Below are positions 32,658 through 41,161 of a stretch of DNA of 47,625 nt, piece by piece. The translations under genes and the position numbers were made by a program. The notes under the pieces are model-generated. The model had not been told where the DNA came from and ran no database searches. It saw only the letters and a program-made list of their open reading frames with translations. The stretch's first letter is position 1, and each line of letters opens with the position of its first letter. The stretch covers positions 1 through 47,625 of the forward strand of contig JAICPY010000025.1 of the NCBI GenBank assembly GCA_025929585.1, read 5' to 3'. This DNA comes from Steroidobacter sp. (GTDB taxonomy: Bacteria; Pseudomonadota; Gammaproteobacteria; Steroidobacterales; Steroidobacteraceae).

Positions 32658-34415
32658 ATGAAGAATATGTCACGTCGTGGGTCAGTCGTTCTTGCGGCCG
32701 CGGTGTTGGCTGCGTGTGCTGCGCCGCGCGATACCAATCAACAGGAGGTCGTGGCAGGTGAGCTTCACGAGAAAGAAGCGAAAGCAGTCGACGCAGATCT
32801 GGCGAAATCGGAGGCCAGGAATGTACAGGTACCAGTGGAGTTGAATGTCGCCCTGCCGCCGCCGCAAGCCGACATGACGTTGGCGAGATCCAGCTCTGCG
32901 GCCATTTCGGCACCCGCCTTTTCGGCTGCCCCGTGTTGCGTTCCGACATATCAGCAGCCAACGAATACCGAACGCTATCAGCATCAAGATGACAATCCGG
33001 TCAAGCTCGTGAGCGAGCATCCTGTCTCGACGTTTTCCATCGACGTCGACACGGGCGCGTACGCAAACGTGCGTCGGTTCTTGAACGCCGGGCAGTTGCC
33101 GCCGCAAGACGCGGTTCGTGTCGAGGAATTGATCAATTACTTCGACTATCAATATCAAGCGTCGGCCAATCAAAATGTCCCATTCAGTGTTGCAACCGAG
33201 ATGGCTGCCGCACCTTGGAATAGGGAAGCCCTGCTACTGAGAATCGGCATCAAGGGCATGGAAGTGGATGTCGAGAATCGTCCGGCAGCGAACTTGGTGT
33301 TCCTAATCGATGTCTCTGGCTCGATGCAATCGCCGGATAAACTGCCGCTGCTGAAGAATGCGTTCAGTTTGCTTGCGCAACAACTCACGCCCCGCGATCG
33401 AGTCTCGATGGTCGTTTATGCCGGTAGCTCGGGCGTCGTGCTCGAACCGACGTCCGGCGATCAGAAGCGCCAGATTCTGGATGCGATCGGGCGACTGGAA
33501 GCGGGCGGCTCGACGAACGGTGCCGAAGGCATCGAACGGGCCTATGAGCTGGCGCGTGCAGCTCATATCGAAGGCGGCATCAACCGAGTCGTGCTAGCAA
33601 CCGACGGTGACTTCAACGTCGGCGTCGTCGACTTCGAAGCGCTGATCGACAAAGCGGAGCGCGAGCGCGAATCCGGAGTCGCATTGACGACGCTGGGATT
33701 CGGAACGGGTAACTACAACGATCGATTGCTCGAGCGTCTAGCAGATGCGGGTAACGGCAACTATTCCTACATCGACACCGTGGCAGAGGCACGTAAAGTC
33801 TTGGTGTCGGAGTTGTCATCCACTTTGCTGACCATAGCCAAGGACGTGAAGATCCAAGTGGAATTCAACCCGGCGGAAGTGCTCGAGTACCGATTGATCG
33901 GCTATGAGAATCGCGTGCTCGCGCGAGAAGATTTCAACAACGACAAAGTCGATGCGGGCGAAATTGGCGCGGGTCATCGGGTAACGGCGCTGTACGAAAT
34001 CGTGCCCGTTGGCGCGAAGGGACGAGTGGATGAGTTGCGATATTCACAGGAGCGTCCCGCGGCTTCAAAACGTGGCGAGCTTGCGCACGTACGCCTTCGC
34101 TTCAAGACTCCGCAGGGCGATTCGAGCCGACTGCTCGAGTATCCAGTGCGCAAGGCTGCCGCACGATCGCTTGCACAGACTTCGGATGATTTTCGATTTG
34201 CCGTCGGGGTCGCCGCGTTCGGTCAGCTGCTTCGGGGTGGCAAATACATGGAAGCCTTTGATTACGGCGAGGTTCACAGCCTGGCTGAAAGCGGGCTCGG
34301 GATAGATCCTCACGGATACCGTCGTGAGTTCTTGAGCTTGGTCAAGGCGGCCGATTCGCTCAGCGGCGGCCCAGAGCAGAGGGTGGAGCAGAGGGTAGGG
34401 CAGATTGCGGAATAG
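32658..34415 (+). CDS. VWA-domain lipoprotein with DUF3520-type C-terminus (YfbK-like)
   Basis: 585 residues. A signal peptide with a lipobox-like LAAC indicates a lipoprotein. A low-complexity stretch is followed by the DDNPVKLVSEHPVSTFSIDV block typical of the YfbK family. A von Willebrand A domain has an intact MIDAS motif DVSGSM (D218-x-S220-x-S222). The C-terminal half (DVKIQVEFNPAEVLEYRLIG ... GAGHRVTALYEI) is the DUF3520-like domain. It probably mediates metal-dependent protein contacts at the periplasmic face of a membrane. It precedes an ECF sigma/anti-sigma pair, a linkage suggesting envelope-related regulation. GGGAGAG lies upstream of the ATG. Confidence 0.88.
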   Translation: MKNMSRRGSVVLAAAVLAACAAPRDTNQQEVVAGELHEKEAKAVDADLAKSEARNVQVPVELNVALPPPQADMTLARSSSAAISAPAFSAAPCCVPTYQQPTNTERYQHQDDNPVKLVSEHPVSTFSIDVDTGAYANVRRFLNAGQLPPQDAVRVEELINYFDYQYQASANQNVPFSVATEMAAAPWNREALLLRIGIKGMEVDVENRPAANLVFLIDVSGSMQSPDKLPLLKNAFSLLAQQLTPRDRVSMVVYAGSSGVVLEPTSGDQKRQILDAIGRLEAGGSTNGAEGIERAYELARAAHIEGGINRVVLATDGDFNVGVVDFEALIDKAERERESGVALTTLGFGTGNYNDRLLERLADAGNGNYSYIDTVAEARKVLVSELSSTLLTIAKDVKIQVEFNPAEVLEYRLIGYENRVLAREDFNNDKVDAGEIGAGHRVTALYEIVPVGAKGRVDELRYSQERPAASKRGELAHVRLRFKTPQGDSSRLLEYPVRKAAARSLAQTSDDFRFAVGVAAFGQLLRGGKYMEAFDYGEVHSLAESGLGIDPHGYRREFLSLVKAADSLSGGPEQRVEQRVGQIAE

Positions 34416-34460
34416 CTGGAAGATGCCAACAGCGATTGATGGTTCGGGCGACCGGAGGCT

Positions 34461-34489
34461 GCAATGCGGCGTACGCGGCATCGCATTGC
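34461..34489 (+). terminator. Stable hairpin between the VWA and sigma-factor genes
   Basis: GCAATGCG (34461-34468) pairs with CGCATTGC (34482-34489) around a 13-nt loop that itself contains GCGTACGC. No T-run follows. It lies in the 128-nt gap and could attenuate read-through into the sigma gene or mark an operator. Confidence 0.4.
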
Positions 34490-34543
34490 GAAGGTCTGAC
34501 GTTGCGGACGACGCGGAGTCTCATCTTCTTGTAGTCTAACCAC

Positions 34544-35209
34544 ATGGATCTTGCTCCGGCTTCAAATCAATCATCGGCGCAAAGCGCGGCTGCTGCTGTT
34601 GCGCCGGTGACTGTTTCCGAAGCAGATATACGCTCGTTGGCGGATGACGCAGCATTGATGCTGCGCTACCGGAAAGGAGATTTAAGAGCATTCGAGATCC
34701 TGTATGCGAAGCACAAAGCACCGTTGTATCGTTATCTGCTGCGCACATGCCGAGATCAGGAGACCGCGAGCGATCTGTTTCAGGAAGTCTGGGGTAAAGT
34801 GATTGCGAGCCGCGAGCGGTACGAAGTACGCGCGCAGTTCAACACCTTCCTATACCGAATCGCACACAACTGTGCGATTGACTACTTCCGCCGTGCCGGC
34901 CGCAGGCATGAAGGCAGAGCGCAGGACGTGGATGATATTGCCGAAGAGTTGCCTGGTGCCGAACAAGCTCATCCCGATGTGGCGCTTTCGGAAGCTCAAA
35001 TGAAAGCGGAGTTTCGCCGCGCACTCGATCAGTTGCCGCCCGAGCAGCGAGACGTGTTCGTGCTGTATGAGGAAAGTGGGTTGAGTCTGGAGGAAATTGG
35101 CAAGATCACGGGCGTGGCAATGGAAACCGCGAAGAGCCGCTTGAGGTATGCAGTCTCGAAGCTGCGCGCCGCGCTGAAGCAACATCAACCCGCGAGTGCC
35201 CAGACATGA
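34544..35209 (+). CDS. ECF-family RNA polymerase sigma factor
   Basis: 221 residues. Region 2 has LMLRYRKGDLRAFEILYAKH, YRYLLRTCRDQETASDLFQEVW and FNTFLYRIAHNCAIDYFRR. Region 4 has LPPEQRDVFVLYEESGLSLEEIGKITG, then METAKSRLRYAVSKLR (helix-turn-helix for the -35 element). The N-terminus carries an Ala/Ser-rich extension of about 30 residues. Its stop overlaps the start of the next gene by 4 nt, the usual layout of a sigma/anti-sigma pair. Its target promoters are unknown; the upstream VWA gene is a candidate. Confidence 0.93.
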   Translation: MDLAPASNQSSAQSAAAAVAPVTVSEADIRSLADDAALMLRYRKGDLRAFEILYAKHKAPLYRYLLRTCRDQETASDLFQEVWGKVIASRERYEVRAQFNTFLYRIAHNCAIDYFRRAGRRHEGRAQDVDDIAEELPGAEQAHPDVALSEAQMKAEFRRALDQLPPEQRDVFVLYEESGLSLEEIGKITGVAMETAKSRLRYAVSKLRAALKQHQPASAQT

Positions 35210-36081
35210 GCGGCTCAATCGAAGACAAGGATTTCGAGCAGTATCTACAGCGAAAGTCGCCTGTGTCCGAGCACTATCATTCGCTTGACGGCATCGAGCC
35301 TCCGCCCGATCTTGACGAGAAGATCCTGGCAAAGGCCGCAGCGGAAGTACGCTCGCCGCTGGCAGAGAAGTCACGTGCTTGGAAAAAATGGAGCGTCCCG
35401 GTAGCACTTGCAGCATCCACAGTCATTGCGGTTTCCATCGTGCTCGAGAGCGGCGTGCGACACGAGATCACTACGTCGAATGCGCCCTCGGTTGTGCATT
35501 CGGAGCGCACGGTAGCTGAACCCGCAACGCCGGACGCAATTGAGCCAGCTGCGCCGGCAATGAATCAAACGCCGGCCACCGAGAGAGCCACGCGAGGAGA
35601 CGATCAAAAGGTGGTCGATGTAGATATCGCTCCTCGTCCAGCGTTCGCGCCGCAAGTGGAGGTACCCGATGCGCAGATGCAAGCGCTAGCCAAGAAGGCG
35701 GAGCAAAAGGCGGAGGAAACCGAGCGCGCACCCGATGTGATCGATTCGGTGGCAGAAGAGCGTGTTGCCGAAACGGCGGTCGAAAGCTCATCGCAGCGGT
35801 CGCCTACTCCAGCTTCCCAATACGCGACCGTGAGCAGCAGACGCGCCGTAGCGCCCCCACCGGCGGCAGTTCGCGACCTGGACCATGCTGCAGATGCTAC
35901 TGCAGTCGCATCAGCAGCACCTGCGCAGTACACGCATGATCCCAAAGCTTGGCTCGCGCACATTCGAAACCTGCGTGAACAAGGTGACGATGTGCAGGCC
36001 GATACGGCATGGAAACTATTCGAAGCCGCATTCCCGGACTTCGCTGTTGCGGAAGACGATCTGGCTCGACCGAAAAAGTAG
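35206..36081 (+). CDS. Probable membrane-anchored anti-sigma factor
   Basis: 291 residues, overlapping the sigma gene by 4 nt. A cytoplasmic N-terminal part of about 60 residues without a zinc HxxxCxxC motif precedes a single transmembrane helix (about 62-80, WSVPVALAASTVIAVSIVL). A long low-complexity region rich in Ala, Pro and Glu follows, then a short C-terminal segment HDPKAWLAHIRNLREQGDDV with WKLFEAAFPDF. That segment resembles the tails of hypothetical proteins commonly paired with such sigma factors. Anti-sigma function is inferred from context and topology; I recognise no characterised domain. Confidence 0.6.
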   Translation: MSGSIEDKDFEQYLQRKSPVSEHYHSLDGIEPPPDLDEKILAKAAAEVRSPLAEKSRAWKKWSVPVALAASTVIAVSIVLESGVRHEITTSNAPSVVHSERTVAEPATPDAIEPAAPAMNQTPATERATRGDDQKVVDVDIAPRPAFAPQVEVPDAQMQALAKKAEQKAEETERAPDVIDSVAEERVAETAVESSSQRSPTPASQYATVSSRRAVAPPPAAVRDLDHAADATAVASAAPAQYTHDPKAWLAHIRNLREQGDDVQADTAWKLFEAAFPDFAVAEDDLARPKK

Positions 36082-36148
36082 AAGCCGCGTAGCAGCAGAT
36101 GGCGCGACATCACCCAGTGCTGGGGCGGCGCGAGGCAGGGAAGATGAC

Positions 36149-36240
36149 TCTCGCAAAGCCCGCGAAGGCCGCAAAGGAAGCTGATCAAGATGTCATGATT
36201 GTCGATCTTAATCTTGGCGTGCTTGGCGTGCTTCGCGAGA
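36149..36240. repeat. Inverted repeat of 9-base units (CGCRAAGSC type)
   Basis: The left arm (36149-36181) is CTCGCAAAG-CCCGCGAAG-GCCGCAAAG. The right arm (36208-36240) is its complement, CTTGGCGTG-CTTGGCGTG-CTTCGCGAG. The loop is about 26 nt. It lies in the 287-nt gap between the anti-sigma gene and the histidine kinase gene. An 85-codon frame crossing it is rejected as a gene. Confidence 0.75.
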
Positions 36241-36368
36241 TGTTCTTCTCGCTCAAGCGACGAGTGCCCTGCGACACTACGGTTCTGCGGGCGCTTCTTC
36301 TCCCCCTTATCCTTGAACCAGAGCACCCGTTGCGAGAACTCTCTTATCGCGCCTGATAGCGCACTAAA

Positions 36369-37661
36369 CTAAGCATCCGCAGCCACTGCGATTCTGGGTA
36401 GGTAAATCCGAACGGTCGTGCCGCAGCCCAGTGTGCTCTCGATCTCTAGCTGGCCGCCGCAGCGCGAAATGATCTGATCGACGATCACTAGGCCCAACCC
36501 TGTGCCGTTTTCGCCTTTAGTCGTGAAGAACGGCTCGAATGCTTTGCGGCGCGTGGCCTCGTCCATGCCGCAGCCAGTATCCGAGACCGCAATCTCCACG
36601 TACGTAGCGGTCTCGCCGGCTTCCGCTTCGATGACTGCGTCGCGCAAGGTGATCTTCAAGCGTCCCTCGCTCGCCATTGCATCACGTGCATTGAGTACGA
36701 GATTCAAGAGCGCGCGCTCGAGCTGACCTGGATCGATCAAGACGCGTCCTGCGCGCTCATCGAGATCCAACTCCAGTTTGACGGCTTTGCCTAACAGCAC
36801 ATCGAACATCTTTGCGAGGTTCTCAATGACGTTCAAAGGATCCAGAACCCGTGGCGAGACCGGTTCGTCCTTACCAAAACTCATGACTTCCTGGGTCAGT
36901 TTGCGGCCCCGCTCCAATGCATCGATGATGCGTTGGGAATACTGATCGGCTTGTGCGGGCAAGTCGGGTACGCGACGCAGTAACTCTGCGAAACCCAAGG
37001 CTGCGCCGACGATGCCGCGAAAATCGTGAGCAATTCCCGCTGCCATACGGCCGACCGCTTCCATCCGGTTCAGCTCCATTAGATGGCGTTGATACGCTTG
37101 CAGCACCGATTCCGCGTTGAGATGCTCGTGCTCTCCGTAAAGGCGCGCGATGGTGTCGGCAACCGTGCCGGCGAATGCACATTCGTCATCGCTCCAGGTT
37201 CGCGGCTTTCCGACGTGTTCATGGCAGACGATGCCCACGAGATTTCCTTCCACGTAAATGGGCGCATCGAGCATGGAAGTGATGCCGAGGGGTTGCAGAT
37301 AGGCTTCGCGCATTTGCTGCGTCGTTGCGGATCCGAGGGCATCGTTAGCGATAATCGCTCGATGCTGACTCATCGCCTCGAAATATGCTGGAAAGTCTTG
37401 CCTGCGCAGGATGGCGCCTTGGAAAAACTCATGGTCCGAACGCTGGAGCAGATAGCGGCAGCGAAGCGCACGTCCTTCGTCGATGAGCGTCCACACGCCG
37501 ATGCGTTCGACTTGTAATGCCTGCAACGCGAGCTCCGCGAGCGATAGCCAGAGCTCGCGCAATGACTGTCCGGCCGTGGCATGCAGGCGGGCCATCTCTA
37601 GCCGCGCCTCACCGAGGGCCAAAGATTGGCTCCGAGCTATCTTGTTATGTTCCGCCGCCAT
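36369..37661 (-). CDS. Soluble sensor histidine kinase with GAF domain
   Basis: 430 residues without transmembrane segments. The N-terminal GAF domain (about 25-175) has LALQALQVERIGVWTLIDEG and LDAPIYVEGNLVGIVCHEHV. The HisKA part has the phospho-acceptor H212 in AAGIAHDFRG. The HATPase has the N box LLNLVLNARDAM, G1 DTGCGM, the F box FEPFFTTKG and G2 GTGLGLVI. This H-D-F-R subtype is typical of the NtrB-like/HisKA_4 class. No response regulator is adjacent, so it is an orphan kinase; the signal is probably a small cytosolic ligand or redox cue. It is divergent from the yqhA-like gene. Confidence 0.92.
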   Translation of the reverse strand: MAAEHNKIARSQSLALGEARLEMARLHATAGQSLRELWLSLAELALQALQVERIGVWTLIDEGRALRCRYLLQRSDHEFFQGAILRRQDFPAYFEAMSQHRAIIANDALGSATTQQMREAYLQPLGITSMLDAPIYVEGNLVGIVCHEHVGKPRTWSDDECAFAGTVADTIARLYGEHEHLNAESVLQAYQRHLMELNRMEAVGRMAAGIAHDFRGIVGAALGFAELLRRVPDLPAQADQYSQRIIDALERGRKLTQEVMSFGKDEPVSPRVLDPLNVIENLAKMFDVLLGKAVKLELDLDERAGRVLIDPGQLERALLNLVLNARDAMASEGRLKITLRDAVIEAEAGETATYVEIAVSDTGCGMDEATRRKAFEPFFTTKGENGTGLGLVIVDQIISRCGGQLEIESTLGCGTTVRIYLPRIAVAADA

Positions 37662-37718
37662 GCGGCCTCCGCTGCTCGCCTAGGGTTCGATGTGGCCGCG
37701 TGGTTGTTTGGGCCGACT

Positions 37719-37735
37719 CTACGCTTCGAGCGTAG
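37719..37735. other. Hairpin in the divergent region between kinase and YqhA-like genes
   Basis: CTACGCT (37719-37725) pairs with AGCGTAG (37729-37735) around TCG. The 227-nt divergent region 37662-37888 shows no heptad repeat and no clear promoter. Confidence 0.35.
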
Positions 37736-37888
37736 CGGACGCCAATAGCGGTACAGACCTACGCAAAACCCCCAAGTCCGGTCGGCGTTCTCGACGAAAG
37801 CCAGTGGCGCCCGCATGCTTCAAGAGCCAAAAGACTCGTAAAGCCATACCCGTTAGAATGCGCTGCGCTGTCCGAAGAGGCTGAATGA

Positions 37889-38395
37889 ATGGAAAAGACG
37901 ATCGAGAGGCTGTTGTTTGCGAGCCGGTGGATATTGGCTCCCATCTATCTGGGCATGTCGCTGGCGCTGGTCGCCTTGGGCATCAAATTCTTTATGGAGC
38001 TGTACCACCTCATGTTCCACGTGGTGGAGATGGCCGAATCGGACCTGGTGCTCGTTCTGCTAGCGATGGTCGACATGGTCCTCGTCGGCAGCCTGATCAT
38101 CATGGTGATGTTTTCCGGTTACGAAAACTTCGTGTCCCGGCTGGATGTGGAGGAAGGTACCGAAAAGCTAGGCTGGCTCGGCAAGCTGGATGCCAACTCG
38201 CTCAAGCTCAAGGTCGCGTCCTCGATCGTCGCCATCTCCTCCATTCATCTATTGAGAGCGTTCATGGAGGTGCCCGGACACAAAAGCGAATCTCTGTTTT
38301 GGTACGTGATCATCCATCTCACCTTCGTGGTCTCAGCCGTGATGATGGGAGTGCTGGATAGAATCTCGTTCGCGGGGCATAGGCATAAGGATTAG
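37889..38395 (+). CDS. UPF0114 / YqhA family membrane protein
   Basis: 168 residues beginning [20 protein letters not shown]. Four hydrophobic segments are visible, including [21 protein letters not shown] and the C-terminal [30 protein letters not shown] and [18 protein letters not shown] are signature stretches. It is an inner-membrane protein of unknown function, full length. The TAG stop abuts a GTGATGAAG repeat array, shared with the convergent msrB gene. Confidence 0.9.
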   Translation: MEKTIERLLFASRWILAPIYLGMSLALVALGIKFFMELYHLMFHVVEMAESDLVLVLLAMVDMVLVGSLIIMVMFSGYENFVSRLDVEEGTEKLGWLGKLDANSLKLKVASSIVAISSIHLLRAFMEVPGHKSESLFWYVIIHLTFVVSAVMMGVLDRISFAGHRHKD

Positions 38396-38504
38396 TGATG
38401 AAGGTGATGCAGGTGATGTAAGTGATGAACGTAATGGAGGTCAGATTTAAGAGCGACGCCTCTTGCCTACATCACTTCCATCACCTTCATCACTTACGTC
38501 ACGT
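38394..38504. repeat. Inverted repeat of 9-base units (GTGATGAAG) between yqhA-like gene and msrB
   Basis: The left arm (38394-38455) is AGTGATGAA-GGTGATGCA-GGTGATGTA-AGTGATGAA, ending GGTCAGATTTAAGAG. The right arm (38460-38504) is CTCTTGCC, then TACATCACTTCCATCACC and on to TTACGTCACG. The loop is only a few nt. The right arm contains the msrB stop TGA (38499-38501), and the left arm begins at the yqhA-like stop. Confidence 0.88.
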
Positions 38505-38963
38505 CGCTTGATCCGCCACGAACTTCATCGACACCGAATTCAAACAATATCGCTTGTGAGTGGGCGGGGGGCCGTCGTCGAATACGTGGCCGAGGTGTGC
38601 ATCGCAGCGTTGGCAGCGGATCTCGACGCGGATCATGCCGTGGCTCTCATCGATAATTTCGGCGATGTGATCCACATCGAACGGTTTAGTGAAGCTCGGC
38701 CAACCGGTGCCCGATTCGAACTTTGCATCCGCTTTGAACAGCGGCAGTGAACATAGACGGCAGGTGTAGACACCCGCCGTCTTGTTGTTCAACAGCGTGC
38801 CGCAGAACGGTGGTTCCGTCCCTTGATTCAAAATCACTCGGCGCTCTTCGGGCGTGAGTTGCTGCGCGAGTATCTCGCGTTGAGCCGTATCGAGCGGGCG
38901 CAAATCGTGCCCACTCGCCGAGCGTTCAGGTACCGGCTTTCGCGAAGTCGTTCGTCGTTGCAT
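38499..38963 (-). CDS. msrB: Peptide-methionine (R)-S-oxide reductase MsrB
   Basis: 154 residues. Zinc-binding pairs are in YTCRLCSLPLF and RCQRCDAHLGHVF, the substrate segment is FESGTGWPSF, and the resolving/catalytic region is RYCLNSVSMKF with the catalytic Cys. It reduces methionine-R-sulfoxide using thioredoxin. It overlaps the upstream thioredoxin gene by 38 nt, in a different frame, and no later start is available before the conserved core. This fits co-production of the reductant and its client. No signal peptide, so cytosolic. Confidence 0.94.
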   Translation of the reverse strand: MQRRTTSRKPVPERSASGHDLRPLDTAQREILAQQLTPEERRVILNQGTEPPFCGTLLNNKTAGVYTCRLCSLPLFKADAKFESGTGWPSFTKPFDVDHIAEIIDESHGMIRVEIRCQRCDAHLGHVFDDGPPPTHKRYCLNSVSMKFVADQAT

Positions 38964-39300
38964 GTCGTGATTCCTCGGGCTTCTGCGCGGCGTCCAGCAG
39001 CGCAGAGCGTAACGCGCTTTCCTGCTGCAAGCCGGTCAGGCGTTTGACTAACTCGCCGTTGCGGAACAACAGAAGCGTAGGTATGGAGGTGATGCCGTAT
39101 CTGACTGCGAGTTGCTCGTTGTCATCGACATTGACCTTGAACACACGATACGCGCTTCCGGCATCCGAATCGACCCGCTCGAGAATCGGTAACTGCACTC
39201 GGCACGGCCCGCACCATGGCGCCCAAAAATCGACCAGCACCGGTACTTTGAATTCTTTCAACGTCGCATCGAAATTGCTGCCATTGAGCTCTGTAATCAC
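38926..39300 (-). CDS. Thioredoxin
   Basis: A 124-residue thioredoxin fold with the active site FWAPWCGPCR, cis-proline region GITSIPTLLLFRNGE, and a typical N-terminal ITELNGSNFDATL. It starts at a GTG (39300) preceded by GGAG at 6-nt spacing. It carries about 15 extra polar residues at the C-terminus (PEESRHATTNDFAKAG), the part overlapping msrB. It probably donates electrons to MsrB. The gene symbol is not assigned because a housekeeping trxA may lie elsewhere. Confidence 0.92.
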   Translation of the reverse strand: MITELNGSNFDATLKEFKVPVLVDFWAPWCGPCRVQLPILERVDSDAGSAYRVFKVNVDDNEQLAVRYGITSIPTLLLFRNGELVKRLTGLQQESALRSALLDAAQKPEESRHATTNDFAKAGT

Positions 39301-39449
39301 AAAAAACTCCTCGCCGAAGCCGTCGGCATCGCTCTATCGGGCCTCGCTGCACATTGGCAGCCATCGCCTCGAAATAGACCTGAGTTTGAGGATTTCAATC
39401 GCGCAAAGGCGAGGCAAGACAGTGATGGCGGGGATTCACGGATGAGGGA

Positions 39450-39547
39450 TGGTGACGAGTGACGGGTGACGAGCAAGAAATATCAAAAGCACTCCAGCAT
39501 CCGCCTTTCTCTTACCCGTCACCGGTCACCCGTCACCCGTCACCTCA
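39450..39547. repeat. Heptad inverted repeat, GTGACGG family
   Basis: The left arm (39450-39480) is GGTGACGAGTGACGGGTGAC, then GAGCAAGAAA. The right arm (39507-39547) is TTTCTCTTACCCGTCACC with further CGTCACC units. The loop is about 26 nt. It lies just after the APC permease stop, upstream of the thioredoxin gene; the minus-strand TGA of the permease is 2 nt outside the array. Confidence 0.85.
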
Positions 39548-41002
39548 TCTTCCTTCCGCTCTCAACTTACTATTCCGATACCCGTACGCCGCGTAAATCG
39601 AGAACCCTAGGGCCGTCCAAATGAGCAGGCGCCACCAGGTATCGGCAGGGAGGAAATAGGTCATTCCGCCGCAGACGAGTGCACCGAGCACGCACGTGAC
39701 CGGAGCGAAAGGAACGCGGAAAGGGCGAGGCGTGTCGGGACGCGTGTAGCGCAGTACTAGTACTCCGATACAAACGGCCGTGAATGCGAGCAAGATGCCG
39801 ATCGAAATCAACTCTCCGAGAACGTTGAGCGGAAAGAGGCCTGCGAACAAAGCCGCAAGTACGACCGTCCACGCCGTGGCGACATGCGGGGTGCGATAAG
39901 TGGGGTGTACTTTGCGTACGACAGGTGGGAGCAAACCGTCTTCGCTCATTGCGAGAAAGATACGAGGCTGTCCCAGCAGGGACATGAGAATGACTGAAGT
40001 CATGCCGGCGATGGCTCCCAGCTTCACCAGACTCGCGAGCCATGACAATTCCGGATGGGCATCAAGCGCCACTGCCACTGGGGCGGGTGCGTTGAGTGCA
40101 GGATAGGGAACCATGCCGGTCATCACCGCGGCCATTGCGATGTACAGGATCGATGAGATTACCAGCGCCGCGAGAATGCCGAGCGGCACATCGCGCTTTG
40201 GATTACGCGCCTCACGCGCTGTCGTCGATGCGGCGTCGAAACCGACATAAGAGAAGAAAATGATTCCCGCGCCCTGCAGAACGCCGCTCCAACCGAACTC
40301 ACCGAACTTGCCAGTGTTCTCCGGGATGTAAGGAGCCCAATTCGATGTGTCCACGAACGCGAGGCCCGCCGCGATGAACACGAGGATCACCAATACCTTG
40401 ATGACTACCATTACGTTATTCGCAGTGGAGGATTCGCGCACACCCACGTAGCACACCGAGCCGAGCGCGACGATGATCAATACCGCCGGTAAGTTGATGA
40501 TTGCGCCAGTAAGGCCTAAAGAGCCGTCCTCGCCTTTGCCGAAAGGCGCATTGATCAGTGCGGAAGGCAGTTGAATACCCCAATCGCCGAGGATATTGAC
40601 GACATACTCGGACCAGCCGACTGCGACCGCGGAAGCTGACATCAGATATTCCAGTGACAGATTCCAGCCGATGATCCAGGCGATCGCTTCACCCAGCGTC
40701 GCGTAAGAGTAGGTGTAAGCGCTGCCGGAGACGGGAATCATCGCAGCGAACTCGGCATAACAAATCGCAGCAAATGCCGATCCGATGGCGGCGATCAGCA
40801 GCGCCAGAGTGAGCGCGGGGCCGGCATGATTCGCGGCGACGGTGCCGGTGAGAATGAAAATGCCGGTACCGATCGTGGATCCGAGCCCGATGGCTGTCAG
40901 CGATCGCGCCGTCAGCACGCGTTTCAACTTAGGCGCGGACTCGAGGTCCCGTACGATCGAATCGATGGATCGTACCGCGAACATTCGTTTCAGCACGGAC
41001 AT
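39545..41002 (-). CDS. APC-family amino acid permease
   Basis: 485 residues from the ATG at 41002 (GAGG upstream on the minus strand). About 12 membrane spans. The signature is LTAIGLGSTIGTGIFILTG (broken helix 1 binding the amino acid), followed by CYAEFAAMIPVSGSAYTYSYATLGE and FFSYVGFDAASTTAREARNPKRDVP (helix 6). It is close to the cationic/YfnA type (YPALNAPAPVAVALD; GLLPPVVRKVHPTYRTPH). An inner-membrane importer or exchanger; the amino acid is not determinable. Confidence 0.9.
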   Translation of the reverse strand: MSVLKRMFAVRSIDSIVRDLESAPKLKRVLTARSLTAIGLGSTIGTGIFILTGTVAANHAGPALTLALLIAAIGSAFAAICYAEFAAMIPVSGSAYTYSYATLGEAIAWIIGWNLSLEYLMSASAVAVGWSEYVVNILGDWGIQLPSALINAPFGKGEDGSLGLTGAIINLPAVLIIVALGSVCYVGVRESSTANNVMVVIKVLVILVFIAAGLAFVDTSNWAPYIPENTGKFGEFGWSGVLQGAGIIFFSYVGFDAASTTAREARNPKRDVPLGILAALVISSILYIAMAAVMTGMVPYPALNAPAPVAVALDAHPELSWLASLVKLGAIAGMTSVILMSLLGQPRIFLAMSEDGLLPPVVRKVHPTYRTPHVATAWTVVLAALFAGLFPLNVLGELISIGILLAFTAVCIGVLVLRYTRPDTPRPFRVPFAPVTCVLGALVCGGMTYFLPADTWWRLLIWTALGFSIYAAYGYRNSKLRAEGR

Positions 41003-41161
41003 GCAGGACCTCGTTTTTCTACTTTGCCGCAATCGTATGAATCGCATGAAAGAGCGTACAGGGTAGCGAGCCGCAGATAAACGCCCGCTCGGATTGCATA
41101 CGATCCGCCTCGCTCAGATCCGACGAAAGTCCGTCGCCATCCTGCCGTATCATTACGGCGC

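Noticed and set aside
36099-36356. 85-codon frame after the anti-sigma gene
   Set aside because: It crosses the 9-base-unit hairpin, lacks a ribosome-binding site and shows no protein pattern.
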